From contig NZ_CP048021.1 of assembly GCF_010092505.1 (NCBI RefSeq), positions 3,268,439 through 3,332,438 of the forward strand: 64,000 nt of DNA, in the 5' to 3' direction. The stretch comes from Virgibacillus sp. MSP4-1 (GTDB lineage Bacteria; Bacillota; Bacilli; Bacillales; Alkalibacillaceae). Position numbers and translations under genes: made by a program. Shown here in pieces: positions 34,452 through 43,783 of this stretch. The notes below the pieces were generated by a model. That model searched no databases. It saw nothing but the letters and a program-made list of their open reading frames with translations, and had not been told where the DNA came from. The first letter of the stretch is position 1. The number at the start of each line of letters is the position of its first letter.

Positions 34452-35993
34452 TTGGAATATGTGATTGAAATGTTAAACATAAGGAAAGAGTTCCCCGGCA
34501 TTGTTGCAAATGACAACATTACAATCCAATTAAGGAAAGGCGAAATCCATGCATTATTGGGTGAGAATGGTGCAGGAAAATCAACACTTATGAATGTATT
34601 ATTTGGTTTATATCAACCTGAACAAGGTGAAATTCGTGTTAACGATAAAAATGTAAAAATAACGAATCCAAGTATTGCAAATGAGTTAGGAATTGGGATG
34701 GTGCATCAGCACTTTATGCTGGTAGAACCATTTACTGTAACGCAAAACATCGTGTTGGGTAAGGAGCCGACCAATAAATTTGGCAGGATTGATATTGCTA
34801 AGGCAAGAGATGAGATTCAGGAATTATCTGATCGATATGGATTAAAAGTAAACCCTGATTCAAAGATTCGTGATATTTCTGTAGGGATGCAGCAGCGTGT
34901 CGAAATCCTGAAAACAATCTATCGGGGTGCGGAAGTTTTAATATTCGACGAACCAACAGCTGTCCTGACCCCTCAGGAGATACGTGAATTGATGGAAATT
35001 ATGCGTTCTCTTGTTAAAGAGGGGAAATCTATCATTCTAATCACACACAAACTTAAGGAAATTATGGACGTTTGCGATCGGTGTACGGTTATTCGTAAAG
35101 GCAAGGGGATTGGCACGGTAAATGTTTCAGAAACAAATGCTACTGAACTTGCATCGTGGATGGTTGGTCGTGAGGTTCATTTTAAAACAGAGAAAAAAGA
35201 AGCTAAGCCAGGAGATCATGTTCTTAAAATTGAGAGTTTAGTTGTGAGAGACTCCAGAAAAGTAGACATCATAAAAGGCTTAAATTTAGACGTTCACGCA
35301 GGTGAAATCATTGGTATAGCTGGTGTTGATGGCAACGGTCAATCGGAACTTATTGAGGCCATAACTGGGTTAACAAAAATCAGATCGGGGTCTATTAAAC
35401 TAAATAACAGAGAAATTTCCAATCTTTCTCCCAGGAAAATCACAGAAAGTGGTATCGGTCACATTCCTCAGGATCGCCATAAATACGGTCTTGTTTTAGA
35501 CTACTCAATCGGTGAAAATATTGTGTTACAAACATACTATAAGAAGCCATTTTCAAGAGCAAAAGTATTAAATTATAAAGAAATATTCAGTAAGGCTCAA
35601 CGGATAATAAAAGAATACGATGTCCGTACTCCAAGTGCATATACAAAAGCGCGGGCTCTGTCCGGTGGCAATCAGCAGAAAGCAATCATTGGACGAGAAA
35701 TTGATCGTTCACCTGATTTACTTATTGCTGCTCAGCCAACGCGGGGTCTTGATGTTGGAGCCGTGGAATTCATTCATCAAAAGTTAATTGAAGAACGTGA
35801 TAAAGGAAAAGCCATTCTTCTGGTATCCTTTGAACTTGATGAAATCATAAATATCAGTGACAGGATAGCCGTGATGTTTGATGGCAAAATAGTCGCTAAT
35901 TTAAAACCTGGTGAAACAAACGAGCAGGAGCTTGGGCTGTTAATGGCCGGCAGTCAGGGGAAAGCAGGTGAGAGCATTCATGACGTCCAATAG
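34452..35993 (+). CDS. nupO: nucleoside ABC transporter ATP-binding protein
   Basis: This 513-residue protein has two fused ABC cassettes, as in sugar- and nucleoside-type importers. The first has GENGAGKST, a divergent signature ISVGMQQRVEILK and VLIFDEPTAVLTP. The second has GVDGNGQSE (degenerate Walker A), LSGGNQQKAIIGRE and a LLIAAQPTRGLDV Walker B. The second site lacks the canonical Lys, as is normal. It starts at TTG 34452 behind AAGGAGTG and overlaps the next gene by 14 bases. Confidence 0.92.
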   Translation: MEYVIEMLNIRKEFPGIVANDNITIQLRKGEIHALLGENGAGKSTLMNVLFGLYQPEQGEIRVNDKNVKITNPSIANELGIGMVHQHFMLVEPFTVTQNIVLGKEPTNKFGRIDIAKARDEIQELSDRYGLKVNPDSKIRDISVGMQQRVEILKTIYRGAEVLIFDEPTAVLTPQEIRELMEIMRSLVKEGKSIILITHKLKEIMDVCDRCTVIRKGKGIGTVNVSETNATELASWMVGREVHFKTEKKEAKPGDHVLKIESLVVRDSRKVDIIKGLNLDVHAGEIIGIAGVDGNGQSELIEAITGLTKIRSGSIKLNNREISNLSPRKITESGIGHIPQDRHKYGLVLDYSIGENIVLQTYYKKPFSRAKVLNYKEIFSKAQRIIKEYDVRTPSAYTKARALSGGNQQKAIIGREIDRSPDLLIAAQPTRGLDVGAVEFIHQKLIEERDKGKAILLVSFELDEIINISDRIAVMFDGKIVANLKPGETNEQELGLLMAGSQGKAGESIHDVQ

Positions 35994-37029
35994 AAAAATG
36001 TTTGGAATTATTGTACCTGTCATTTCGGTACTTCTTGGTCTTATTGCCGGTGCAGTGATTATGATCAGCTCTGGCCACAATCCAATTAAAGGCTATGCCG
36101 CCTTATGGAACGGTGCTTTTGGTGATGCTTATACGCTGGGAGAGACAATCAGGAGAACAGCCCCATTAATTTTAACAGGACTTGCGGTTGCATTTGCCTT
36201 TAAAACGGGTCTTTTTAATATTGGTGCAGAAGGACAAGTTATTGTTGGCTGGCTTGCATCCGTTTGGGTTGGCTTGGCTATTGATGCACCGATGGTTATC
36301 CATCTTCCCCTGGCTGTACTTGCAGGAGCGATTGCTGGCGGCCTATGGGGATTTTTGCCTGGTTTACTGAAAGCAAAACTCGGGGTTCATGAAGTCATTG
36401 TAACGATTATGATGAACTACATTGCCTTGCACGTAACAAATGAAATAATAAGAAGCGTTCTGACGGATCAAAAAACGACAACTGAAGCCATACCGGATAC
36501 GGCATCATTAGCATCAACCTGGCTGCAAAGTATTACATTCTACTCCAGAGTTCACTATGGAATCTTAATTGCTCTGCTTGCTGTATTTATTATGTGGTTT
36601 CTTATCGAACGAACCACCTACGGATATGAATTTAAGGCAGTAGGTTTCAATCGGCATGCCTCAAACTATTCAGGAATGAACGTGAGTAAAAATATCATTT
36701 GGTCAATGGTTATAGCAGGTGGGTTTGCGGGTCTTGCCGGTGCGATGGAAGGTCTTGGTACGTATGGATCTATATCAATTATGTCAGGATTCACCAACCT
36801 AGGATTTGATGGTATTGCCGTGGCGCTGCTTGGATCAAATAATGCCTTTGGTATTGTCTTAGCTGCCTTATTATTTGGAGCATTAAAAGAAGGTGCCGGG
36901 GAAATGCCGACCGCAGCAGGGGTACCTACTGAGCTTGTTGATATCATCATTGCCTTCATAATCTTTTTCGTTGCTTCCAGCTACATTATTCGCTGGGCAA
37001 TACTTCGCTTTAAAAAGGAGGAGAAATAG
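35980..37029 (+). CDS. nupP: nucleoside ABC transporter permease 1
   Basis: This protein of about 349 residues has eight or more membrane helices and the RbsC/YufP-type conserved segments FKTGLFNIGAEGQVIVG, LGVHEVIVTIMMNYIA and GFDGIAVALLGSNNAFGI. The ATG at 35980 lies six bases after AGGTGAGA; it overlaps the ATPase gene, showing translational coupling. It forms a heterodimer with the product of the next gene. Confidence 0.92.
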   Translation: MTSNRKMFGIIVPVISVLLGLIAGAVIMISSGHNPIKGYAALWNGAFGDAYTLGETIRRTAPLILTGLAVAFAFKTGLFNIGAEGQVIVGWLASVWVGLAIDAPMVIHLPLAVLAGAIAGGLWGFLPGLLKAKLGVHEVIVTIMMNYIALHVTNEIIRSVLTDQKTTTEAIPDTASLASTWLQSITFYSRVHYGILIALLAVFIMWFLIERTTYGYEFKAVGFNRHASNYSGMNVSKNIIWSMVIAGGFAGLAGAMEGLGTYGSISIMSGFTNLGFDGIAVALLGSNNAFGIVLAALLFGALKEGAGEMPTAAGVPTELVDIIIAFIIFFVASSYIIRWAILRFKKEEK

Positions 37030-37986
37030 ATGATGCTTGATACTTTACAGTCCATCATTCCTACTGTTTTATTCTATTCCGCACCTCTTATGTTAACCGC
37101 TTTAGGCGGAGTATTCAGTGAAAGATCCGGGGTTGTAAATATTGGATTGGAAGGCCTCATGGTGATGGGTGCTTTTATAGGTATTGTTTTTAACCTGACT
37201 TTTTCAGATGTTTTAGGTTCATGGACCCCTTGGATATCTATAGTTGTGGCAGCAATCATTGGAGCCATCTTTTCCATTATTCATGCAGTAGCTTCTGTAT
37301 CCTTTAACGCTAACCAGGTTGTTAGTGGTGTTGCAATTAATATGCTTGCTTTAGGGATAGGGGTTTATTTAACAAAAGTTCTGTATAATAAAGGACAGAC
37401 AGATATGGTTAATAACCCCTTCTATACGACGGATATTCCCGTGTTATCCGATATTCCAATCATCGGTCCTTTATTCTTTGAGGGAAACTATATTACATCT
37501 TATATTGCGATTATATTAGCTTTTGTTTCCTGGTATGTATTGTACAGAACTCCATTTGGTTTACGTCTGAGAGCGGTTGGAGAGCACCCATTGGCAGCCG
37601 ACACAAATGGGATTAAAGTGGCCAGAATGCGTTATATAGCTGTTATACTTTCTGGTGCATTCGGTGGATTGGGAGGATCCGTATTTGCTCTTACCATTGT
37701 ATCTAATTTCTCCCATTCAACCATTGCTGGACAGGGCTTTATTTCTTTAGCGGCTGTAATTTTTGGGAAATGGCATCCCCTTGGAGCAATGGGTGCCGCC
37801 TTGTTTTTCGGGCTGGCTCAAAGCTTGAGTGTTGTCAGTGCTGGGGTCCCCCTGCTGGAAAATATCCCACAGGTGTTCCTGTTAATCGCACCTTATGTTC
37901 TAACCATTCTGGCTTTAGCAGGCTTTATTGGCCGAGCCGAGGCTCCCCAAGCAAACGGAGAACCCTATATTAAAGGAAACAGATAA
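37030..37986 (+). CDS. nupQ: nucleoside ABC transporter permease 2
   Basis: This 318-residue permease has the paired motifs of this family: ALGGVFSERSGVVNIGLEGLM near the start, FNANQVVSGVAINMLA, and GQGFISLAAVIFGKWHP. It starts directly after nupP (AAAGGAGGAGA in front). The operon order binding protein, ATPase, permease, permease is that of NupNOPQ. Confidence 0.92.
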   Translation: MMLDTLQSIIPTVLFYSAPLMLTALGGVFSERSGVVNIGLEGLMVMGAFIGIVFNLTFSDVLGSWTPWISIVVAAIIGAIFSIIHAVASVSFNANQVVSGVAINMLALGIGVYLTKVLYNKGQTDMVNNPFYTTDIPVLSDIPIIGPLFFEGNYITSYIAIILAFVSWYVLYRTPFGLRLRAVGEHPLAADTNGIKVARMRYIAVILSGAFGGLGGSVFALTIVSNFSHSTIAGQGFISLAAVIFGKWHPLGAMGAALFFGLAQSLSVVSAGVPLLENIPQVFLLIAPYVLTILALAGFIGRAEAPQANGEPYIKGNR

Positions 37987-37998
37987 AGAATAAATAAA

Positions 37999-38052
37999 GG
38001 TACCTGATACTTAAATGGACGTATGTCTATTGGAGTACCGGGTACCTTTTTT
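37999..38052 (+). terminator. dispersed palindrome acting as terminator
   Basis: GGTACCTGATACT pairs imperfectly with AGTACCGGGTACC around AAATGGACGTATGTCTATTGG and is followed by TTTTTT. It has the same centre as the palindromes at 22919 and 26588, and it directly follows the transporter operon. Confidence 0.7.
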
Positions 38053-38164
38053 ACTAATAGAAAAGCGGAGTGACCGATTAGGTCCGACGGCATAAGCAGA
38101 ATACCCGGAGTGGATGCTTTGGGCCATGGAGGGTGTTCTGTTTATATCCACCTAGGAGACGTAG

Positions 38165-38527
38165 CTAGCCAAACGGACGCTTCCGCCTTTGTTCCTTTGG
38201 ATGGTTCTCCATCCATTTTTTGTACTTCACAAACTTCTGAAATTCCACAAAGTCTCTTTTCGTCACTCCTGAGTCGATGGCGGTTTTTAAAAGATCAATC
38301 CACTCTTCATCGAGCTCCGCCAGTTCCTCGGATTCTATGCCCAATAAAAATTCCACAGAGGTATCCAGAGGCTGAGCGACTTTAGCCAGAATCTGTAAAG
38401 AAGGATTCTGCTGGAGGTTCCTTTCAATATTGCTTATGTAGGATTTGGATACTCCTGAGTGTTTCGCAAGCTCAGTCATTGAGTATCCCTTTGACTCTCT
38501 CAGACTTCTAATTCGTTCTCCAATCAT
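38165..38527 (-). CDS. sinR: SinR-type biofilm repressor
   Basis: This 120-residue protein has the SinR layout: N-terminal XRE helix-turn-helix (MIGERIRSLRESKGYSMTELAKHSGVSKSYISNIERNLQQNPSLQIL) and a C-terminal Sin-type dimerisation region (LDEEWIDLLKTAIDSGVTKRDFVEFQKFVKYKKW). In B. subtilis SinR represses tapA-sipW-tasA, and here it is encoded divergently from the tapA-like operon. I see no sinI in the window. AAAGGAGAAAA lies before the ATG. Confidence 0.9.
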   Translation of the reverse strand: MIGERIRSLRESKGYSMTELAKHSGVSKSYISNIERNLQQNPSLQILAKVAQPLDTSVEFLLGIESEELAELDEEWIDLLKTAIDSGVTKRDFVEFQKFVKYKKWMENHPKEQRRKRPFG

Positions 38528-38659
38528 ATTTTTCTCCTTTTCAGGTATATTTTTAGTTTATCAGGTTTATAATGTTAGTGAGTTCATTATATAAAACAAA
38601 ACATTCTTTATAAAATCACAAAATAATACGAAAACAGGAGTTAAAAAGAGGAAAATAGA

Positions 38660-38760
38660 CCTTCTTTGTTCTTAATAAAGAAATTTGGCAAGTTTCAGTG
38701 TTTTTATAAACGAACACCATATACTATACTCTACTCATGGTTCGTTACAAAGAACAAAAA
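38660..38760 (+). promoter_or_regulatory. tapA promoter region with SinR-type boxes
   Basis: TTTGTTCTTAATAAAGAAA (38666 onward) has GTTCTT-type sequences on both strands, and AAAGAAC (38749-38755), the reverse complement of GTTCTTT, lies closer to the gene. GTTCTYT is the known SinR-binding core. Two overlapping TATACT sequences (38720-38730) are candidate -10 boxes between them. The arrangement predicts SinR repression of the matrix operon. Confidence 0.6.
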
Positions 38761-38798
38761 GCGAACGTAAATGATCGTGCTGAAGGGAGGAAATAGGT

Positions 38799-39725
38799 GT
38801 GGGATCGAGGATGAAAAATATTCATAATCGGCAGCAGAGAAAGTTTATGAAAAAACAAAAGAAACTCGCATCTTCCTTTAAATTCTTAGGATTCTGGAGC
38901 GCAATGATTATTATTGCAACGATGCTAACGACAGGAACGGGAGCACTTGTAAATGATACTGAGAAGACACAAGGATCGATTCACGTAGCCTGGGATGACA
39001 ACGGTGCGTGGGATAAGAGTTCTCTCGAATTTATCGGAGAAACGGGCAGTTGTAAAGCCCTGCAGGCAACCGTAAGTAATGGAAAAGATTCAGAACCAAT
39101 GGACGGTCCGGTAGATTTTGAAGTTTATTATGTTGAAAAAGGCCCCATTAAAAAAGGGGGAAAAATTATTGGTAAGAACATTTTCGCTGGTAAAATTCCT
39201 GCCTTGGGAACTGGAGAAAAAACCGTGATTGAGGCTATCCCAAGTGAAGGTGACGGTAAATACATGTTTAGGGCTTTTCAGAGACCGGGACACCCGGGTA
39301 AAGGTGAACTCTGGAGTGACGAAATCGTACTGAATAATTGTCAACAGCAGGAACAAGATGATTCAGAAAACCAGTCAGGGCAAAACGATTCTGAAGAGAG
39401 TAATTCAAATCCCGAAAACAACGGAAATAATGGCAGTAATGGAAACCAGAACAAAAGTGACAATGGTAAAAAGAATGGCAAGCAAAATCCCGGTAATGAA
39501 GACAACGTAGAGAAGGGAAAGAATCAGCCAGAGGACGGCAAAACGGAGGATACAGATAAAACTGCTGTTAAAAAGGCTGATAAAAGTAAAGAGAACAGCC
39601 AAGAAGACACAAATGGCGAAACAAGTGACAGTGCAGATGGTGATCATCCTGATAAAAGCAGTCAGACAGAGGATACAGCTGGAACATCACAAAAAGCAGG
39701 CAAAAGCACTGAAACAGAAAACTGA
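38799..39725 (+). CDS. tapA: TapA-like amyloid fibre assembly/anchoring protein
   Basis: This 308-residue protein has a basic N-terminus, a membrane-type signal helix (FKFLGFWSAMIIIATMLTTGTGAL) and a domain related to TapA (CKALQATVSNGKDSEPMDGPVDFEVYYVEKG, GKYMFRAFQRPGHPGKGELWSDEIVL). The last 110 residues are a low-complexity hydrophilic tail rich in Asn, Glu, Lys, Asp and Ser. GTG 38799 follows AAGGGAGG. In B. subtilis TapA helps assemble TasA fibres and is processed by SipW, encoded next here. Confidence 0.85.
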   Translation: MGSRMKNIHNRQQRKFMKKQKKLASSFKFLGFWSAMIIIATMLTTGTGALVNDTEKTQGSIHVAWDDNGAWDKSSLEFIGETGSCKALQATVSNGKDSEPMDGPVDFEVYYVEKGPIKKGGKIIGKNIFAGKIPALGTGEKTVIEAIPSEGDGKYMFRAFQRPGHPGKGELWSDEIVLNNCQQQEQDDSENQSGQNDSEESNSNPENNGNNGSNGNQNKSDNGKKNGKQNPGNEDNVEKGKNQPEDGKTEDTDKTAVKKADKSKENSQEDTNGETSDSADGDHPDKSSQTEDTAGTSQKAGKSTETEN

Positions 39726-39771
39726 AACCTAACTTCTCTTTTTATATAACAAACACAAAGGAGGTTAAATC

Positions 39772-40401
39772 ATGGAGACGCCAAAAAGAACGGAAACAAA
39801 TTCTAAACGCAAGGTCCATTTTCCGACAAAATCAGTTTTCAAGGTTATTAAAAACACACTTTATCTATTGGTCTGTGCGACTCTTCTATTAATGACGATT
39901 ATCGTCCTTTCATCGAGAGCATCAGGTGGGGAACCGCAAATATTCGGCTATCAATTTAAAACCGTTTTATCCGGTTCCATGGAGCCTACTTTTGAAACCG
40001 GATCCATTATTGTTGTGAAAGATGTTGAAAATCCTGCGAGTTTACAAAAAGATGACATCATAACCTTCCAGGCCAGCGAAAATGCATTAGTCACCCATAG
40101 AATCATAGAGAAGTTTACACAAGGAGAGAACACGTTTTACCGAACGCAGGGAGATAACAACGATGGACCAGACACTCAGCCGGTACTTAGTGAAAATGTG
40201 GTCGCGAAATATACCGGAGTCACCATTCCACTGATTGGCTATTTCTTAAATTTTGCAAGCTCACCAATGGGGACAGCGATTTTATTAATTGGTCCCGGGT
40301 TAATGTTACTCGGTTATGCTGTTTACTCATTCAGACTGGCACTAAAAGAGTTGGACCGGCAAAATAAAGAAGCTGTAGCATCAACCGATACCGAAGCTTA
40401 A
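39772..40401 (+). CDS. sipW: ER-type signal peptidase I SipW
   Basis: This 209-residue membrane protein has helices near 28-48 and 158-178. The catalytic Ser69 is in VLSGSMEPTF and the partner His109 in LVTHRII; a His instead of Lys defines the ER-type signal peptidases such as SipW. It would cleave the signal peptides of TapA and the TasA-family proteins, which are encoded on either side. GGAGGTT precedes the ATG. Confidence 0.95.
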   Translation: METPKRTETNSKRKVHFPTKSVFKVIKNTLYLLVCATLLLMTIIVLSSRASGGEPQIFGYQFKTVLSGSMEPTFETGSIIVVKDVENPASLQKDDIITFQASENALVTHRIIEKFTQGENTFYRTQGDNNDGPDTQPVLSENVVAKYTGVTIPLIGYFLNFASSPMGTAILLIGPGLMLLGYAVYSFRLALKELDRQNKEAVASTDTEA

Positions 40402-40501
40402 TGTGTAAGGATTTGTAAGTTTGAATAAGTTGGTGTTCCCCCTGAAAAGGGTTCACATACATACCCGTTATGGGTGAAATCTATTAAAGGAGGAATTTTT
40501 C

Positions 40502-41149
40502 ATGAGTATGAAAAAGAAGATGGGCACAAGCATCTTAGCAGGCGCACTAGGTTTATCGTTGATTGGAGGAGGGACATGGGCAGCGTTTAACGACGTGGAG
40601 GATACTCAAAATACATTGGCTAACGGTGTTCTTGATTTGGAATTTGGTGAGGAAAATACGGTTGGTTTTGAATTAAGAAACCTTAAGCCAGGAGATCATT
40701 TTACGAAAACATTGCATTTGGTTCATGGGGATACAGCTACTCTGGATATTAATCAGATTTTGGTTACAACGAACTCACTTGGTACATGGGAGGATAAAAA
40801 TGTACTGGGGCTTGAGGATGGATCAAATACTGAGAAAGATTTCTTAAGCCAGTTTGAAGTAAGGATTGAAAAGGATGGCAGCCATGTATGGACGACAACC
40901 CTTGATAATCTAGTAGAAGCGGGGCCAAGGGATATTACTCTGACTGATAACGAAACGGTCGGCATGGCAATTGAAGATTCTGTTAAATATGACTTTACAG
41001 TAACGTTTAAAGACAACGATGATCGCCTGGGTGATAGTCGTTACTTTGAACAAAACAAATACCAAGGGGAAGAAGCAAGCTTTGAAATGGTGTTTGAAGC
41101 CACGCAAATGCCTGGTGAGGAAAGATTTAACGGCGACGATGCTGAATAA
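40502..41149 (+). CDS. TasA/CalY-family matrix protein 1
   Basis: This 215-residue protein has a TasA/camelysin-type signal (LAGALGLSLIGGGTWAAFNDVE) followed by the family core (LANGVLDLEFG, FELRNLKPGDHFTKTLHL, DINQILVTT). Such proteins form the amyloid-like fibres of the biofilm matrix. It lies right after sipW, with AAAGGAGGAA before the ATG. It is shorter than B. subtilis TasA (261 residues) and has no cell-wall anchor. Confidence 0.9.
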   Translation: MSMKKKMGTSILAGALGLSLIGGGTWAAFNDVEDTQNTLANGVLDLEFGEENTVGFELRNLKPGDHFTKTLHLVHGDTATLDINQILVTTNSLGTWEDKNVLGLEDGSNTEKDFLSQFEVRIEKDGSHVWTTTLDNLVEAGPRDITLTDNETVGMAIEDSVKYDFTVTFKDNDDRLGDSRYFEQNKYQGEEASFEMVFEATQMPGEERFNGDDAE

Positions 41150-41198
41150 GAAACTTGAACATCTATTAATCTAATTTTATAAAAATGGAGGAGATTAT

Positions 41199-42146
41199 AT
41201 GAGTATCAGAAAGAAAATGACAATGGGCGCATTATCCGCCACAATGGGTCTTTCCCTCATTGCCGGAGGAACATTTGCGGCCGTTAATGATGTTGAACGT
41301 CAAGAAGCTGCTCTTGGTGCTGGAGAACTTGACTTAGAATTAAAAAAGTATGGCGAAACACAGATGAATTTTAAATTAGGGAATTTAAAGCCGGGAGACT
41401 ATTCTAAAGTAAGAGTTGACCTGCAAAACCATGGAACACTTGCAATTAAGGATGTACTGATGGGAATGGATAATCTAAACTTTGACGATTGGGGTTACTC
41501 CATGGATGGAGAAACCCCTTACAGAGATGTGAGTGAAGCTCCTGAAGGAACCGATTCTGATGTATTTGGGCCGAACACAGCCATGGAATATTTAGATCAG
41601 TTTGCCATTACTGCTGCTATTGTTGGATACGAAGAAGGTGGTACTTATGATAAGAATATTGTTGCTGAGAACATCTCTTTAGCAGATTTTTATAAAGCAA
41701 CAAGCTTAGAATACACTGGTTCTGATAAACAGGACGCTATTGATACAGTTGCCAGCTCTGTTAATGGTCTAAGCTATGTAAAAGACGGGAATGCAGAAGG
41801 GGTTAACGGCATGAATGTTTCCACCATTGATGAGAATGAATGGTATGGTGTGACCGTAAATCCAAATGATCATGATGTTTTGGAACTGACCATTGAATAT
41901 ATTAGCAGCGAAGAAAAAGGACATAACGAAAATGGCGACTTATATATTCAAAACAGATTCAATGGGGATAGCGCGGACTTTGACTTAGTCTTTGAAGCAC
42001 GTCAATGGGGTGGCCAGGAAGTAACTGAAGATGACATTGGTGATGGTGTAGAAGGCAATGGCGAAGATGGATATGTTGAGACAAACGAGCGTGCGAACAA
42101 CGGTGATGCGTATGGAGAAGAAGGGGACGTAGAAGGACCTAGATAA
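41199..42146 (+). CDS. TasA/CalY-family matrix protein 2
   Basis: This 315-residue paralogue has the same signal pattern (GALSATMGLSLIAGGTFAAVNDVE) and core (LGAGELDLELKKYG, FKLGNLKPGDYSKVRVDLQNHGTLAIKDVLMGM), then an insertion of about 80 residues and an acidic, Gly/Glu/Asn-rich C-terminal tail. GGAGGAG precedes the ATG. It is likely co-transcribed with its neighbours and a substrate of SipW. Confidence 0.9.
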   Translation: MSIRKKMTMGALSATMGLSLIAGGTFAAVNDVERQEAALGAGELDLELKKYGETQMNFKLGNLKPGDYSKVRVDLQNHGTLAIKDVLMGMDNLNFDDWGYSMDGETPYRDVSEAPEGTDSDVFGPNTAMEYLDQFAITAAIVGYEEGGTYDKNIVAENISLADFYKATSLEYTGSDKQDAIDTVASSVNGLSYVKDGNAEGVNGMNVSTIDENEWYGVTVNPNDHDVLELTIEYISSEEKGHNENGDLYIQNRFNGDSADFDLVFEARQWGGQEVTEDDIGDGVEGNGEDGYVETNERANNGDAYGEEGDVEGPR

Positions 42147-42209
42147 GCATTCGCACAAGGTGGGGGATTTTCTCCCCACCTCCTTTAATAACCAAAAGAG
42201 GTGAAACCT

Positions 42210-43043
42210 ATGAGCGTAAAAACAAAACTGACCGCGGGAGCAATCAGTACATGTTTAGGTCTTTCATTAGTTGGAACAGGTACATGGGCGGCAGTGAACG
42301 ATGTGGAAAAACAAACAGCTGAGTTCGCTGCTGGGACACTTGACTTTGAAATCCAGCCTATAAATTTAGGAGAACACCGGATTCCGTATACATTTGAAGT
42401 CTCGAATTTAAAACCTGGGGATTCCATGTATAGAGCTTTCAAAATTGAAAATGCGGGCTCTCTTGCCATTAAAGAAGTATTGCTGGATACAATCCCCGCT
42501 AAGTTCACAAATGGAGATAATGAATATGTGAATCAAGTCGGCGCTGATAATACAGAGGATGAATTTTTGGAGCAATTTCAGGTGAATGTTTTATGGGTAA
42601 CAAGCAGGAATTTAATAGATTTAGACCCTGATGTTCTTCAGGAATTTTACGATGACAACTTCAGTATTATCAATCCCGAAGATCATGTAACCCTAAAGGA
42701 TTTGAAGTATAATAATCTACCTTCAGATGTAGTAACAGGCTCTGATGGTCGTATAAATATTGCCCCAAATAATGAAGGCGGACTATTTATGGACAGAGAT
42801 AAATATGACGGACTCCCAGTAACACCAGACGACAAAGAAGCGGTCCTTATTGGAATCACCATGAAAGACGATAAAAATCGAAAATCGGAAGGACCAGCCA
42901 AAGGTGAATTTCTCCAAAATCAATTCATGGGTGACTCCGTTGATATCACATTCTCATTTGAAGGAACCCAATGGGAAGGCATTGAAGTTTCGGAGGAGGG
43001 CTACATTAAAGAGAACGAAAAGGCCCATTCTGGAGACTATTAA
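42210..43043 (+). CDS. TasA/CalY-family matrix protein 3
   Basis: This 277-residue paralogue starts with GAISTCLGLSLVGTGTWAAVNDVE and the core EFAAGTLDFEIQP, YTFEVSNLKPGDSMYRAFKIENAGSLAIKEVLL. The ATG at 42210 is preferred over GTG 42201 because AAGAGGTGA fits it. It makes the third TasA-type subunit in one operon; B. subtilis has one. Confidence 0.9.
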   Translation: MSVKTKLTAGAISTCLGLSLVGTGTWAAVNDVEKQTAEFAAGTLDFEIQPINLGEHRIPYTFEVSNLKPGDSMYRAFKIENAGSLAIKEVLLDTIPAKFTNGDNEYVNQVGADNTEDEFLEQFQVNVLWVTSRNLIDLDPDVLQEFYDDNFSIINPEDHVTLKDLKYNNLPSDVVTGSDGRINIAPNNEGGLFMDRDKYDGLPVTPDDKEAVLIGITMKDDKNRKSEGPAKGEFLQNQFMGDSVDITFSFEGTQWEGIEVSEEGYIKENEKAHSGDY

Positions 43044-43095
43044 TTTTGACATTTAGTCTGGGGGTTCATTTCCTGATAAAAGGTGAGGTAATACC

Positions 43096-43701
43096 ATGAA
43101 AAAATTGCTGGTTCTCCTATTGAGCGGTATCATCATTTTTGCGTTTCCTGCATATTTGGAAGCGACCATAAATGGGGAGAAGGATCAGAGTATAGATATT
43201 GCCACAAGTCCCCATAAGATCTTTTTTAATCTTCAAAACCTGAAACCCGGGGATTTTTCCACGAAAGAAATGACTATCTATAACAAGGGTGAAGAAGATT
43301 TTAACTACTTATTTACAAACCGATTTCTCACCGGTTCTGAGAAGTTATACAATGAGTTTTTGTTAACGGTTCGTGATAAGAATGGGGTTTTGTTTGATGG
43401 GAAACTGAAAAATTTTGAAGAACTGGCGTCACGGGAGCTGAAAAGTGGTGACTCCGAGGTTTTAACCTTTAAAGTTGAAATGCCATATGAACTGGGAAAT
43501 GAATTTCAGGGATTATCCACGGAATTTCAATTTAAAGTATTTGTGGAGGGGACCCTTGGTGGAGCTATACCTGTAGAGCATAGGCTGCCGGAAACCAGCA
43601 CAAACATGTTCCATTACATGATTTTAGGTATCATGCTGTTACTGGGCGGCGGATCTCTATACTATTTTCAAAAAAGAAAAAAGAATATAGATAAAGAGTA
43701 A
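43096..43701 (+). CDS. TasA-related surface protein with LPxTx-type sorting signal
   Basis: This 201-residue protein has a signal peptide (LLVLLLSGIIIFAFPAYLEA), a domain with the TasA-family phrase FFNLQNLKPGDFSTKEMTIYNKG, then LPETS (164-168), a hydrophobic helix (MILGIMLLLGGGSLYYF) and a basic tail (QKRKKNIDKE). This is a sortase-type cell-wall sorting signal. It closes the tapA-sipW-tasA operon (53 bases after the previous gene), so it may anchor the fibres to peptidoglycan. That role is inferred. Confidence 0.8.
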   Translation: MKKLLVLLLSGIIIFAFPAYLEATINGEKDQSIDIATSPHKIFFNLQNLKPGDFSTKEMTIYNKGEEDFNYLFTNRFLTGSEKLYNEFLLTVRDKNGVLFDGKLKNFEELASRELKSGDSEVLTFKVEMPYELGNEFQGLSTEFQFKVFVEGTLGGAIPVEHRLPETSTNMFHYMILGIMLLLGGGSLYYFQKRKKNIDKE

Positions 43702-43740
43702 GCCTTGATTAGTTGGATGCAATCAAGGCTTGTTTTATTA
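43701..43740. terminator. bidirectional terminator
   Basis: AAGCCTTGATT and AATCAAGGCTT form a perfect stem with a T-rich right side. It lies between the matrix operon and the convergent dehydratase gene. Confidence 0.8.
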
Positions 43741-43783
43741 AATTTAAAGAGTATATATCATTTTCAATCGATGTGACCGAAAA

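Noticed and set aside
38110..38385. Plus-strand frame opposite sinR
   Set aside because: It is the antisense shadow of the well-supported SinR gene.
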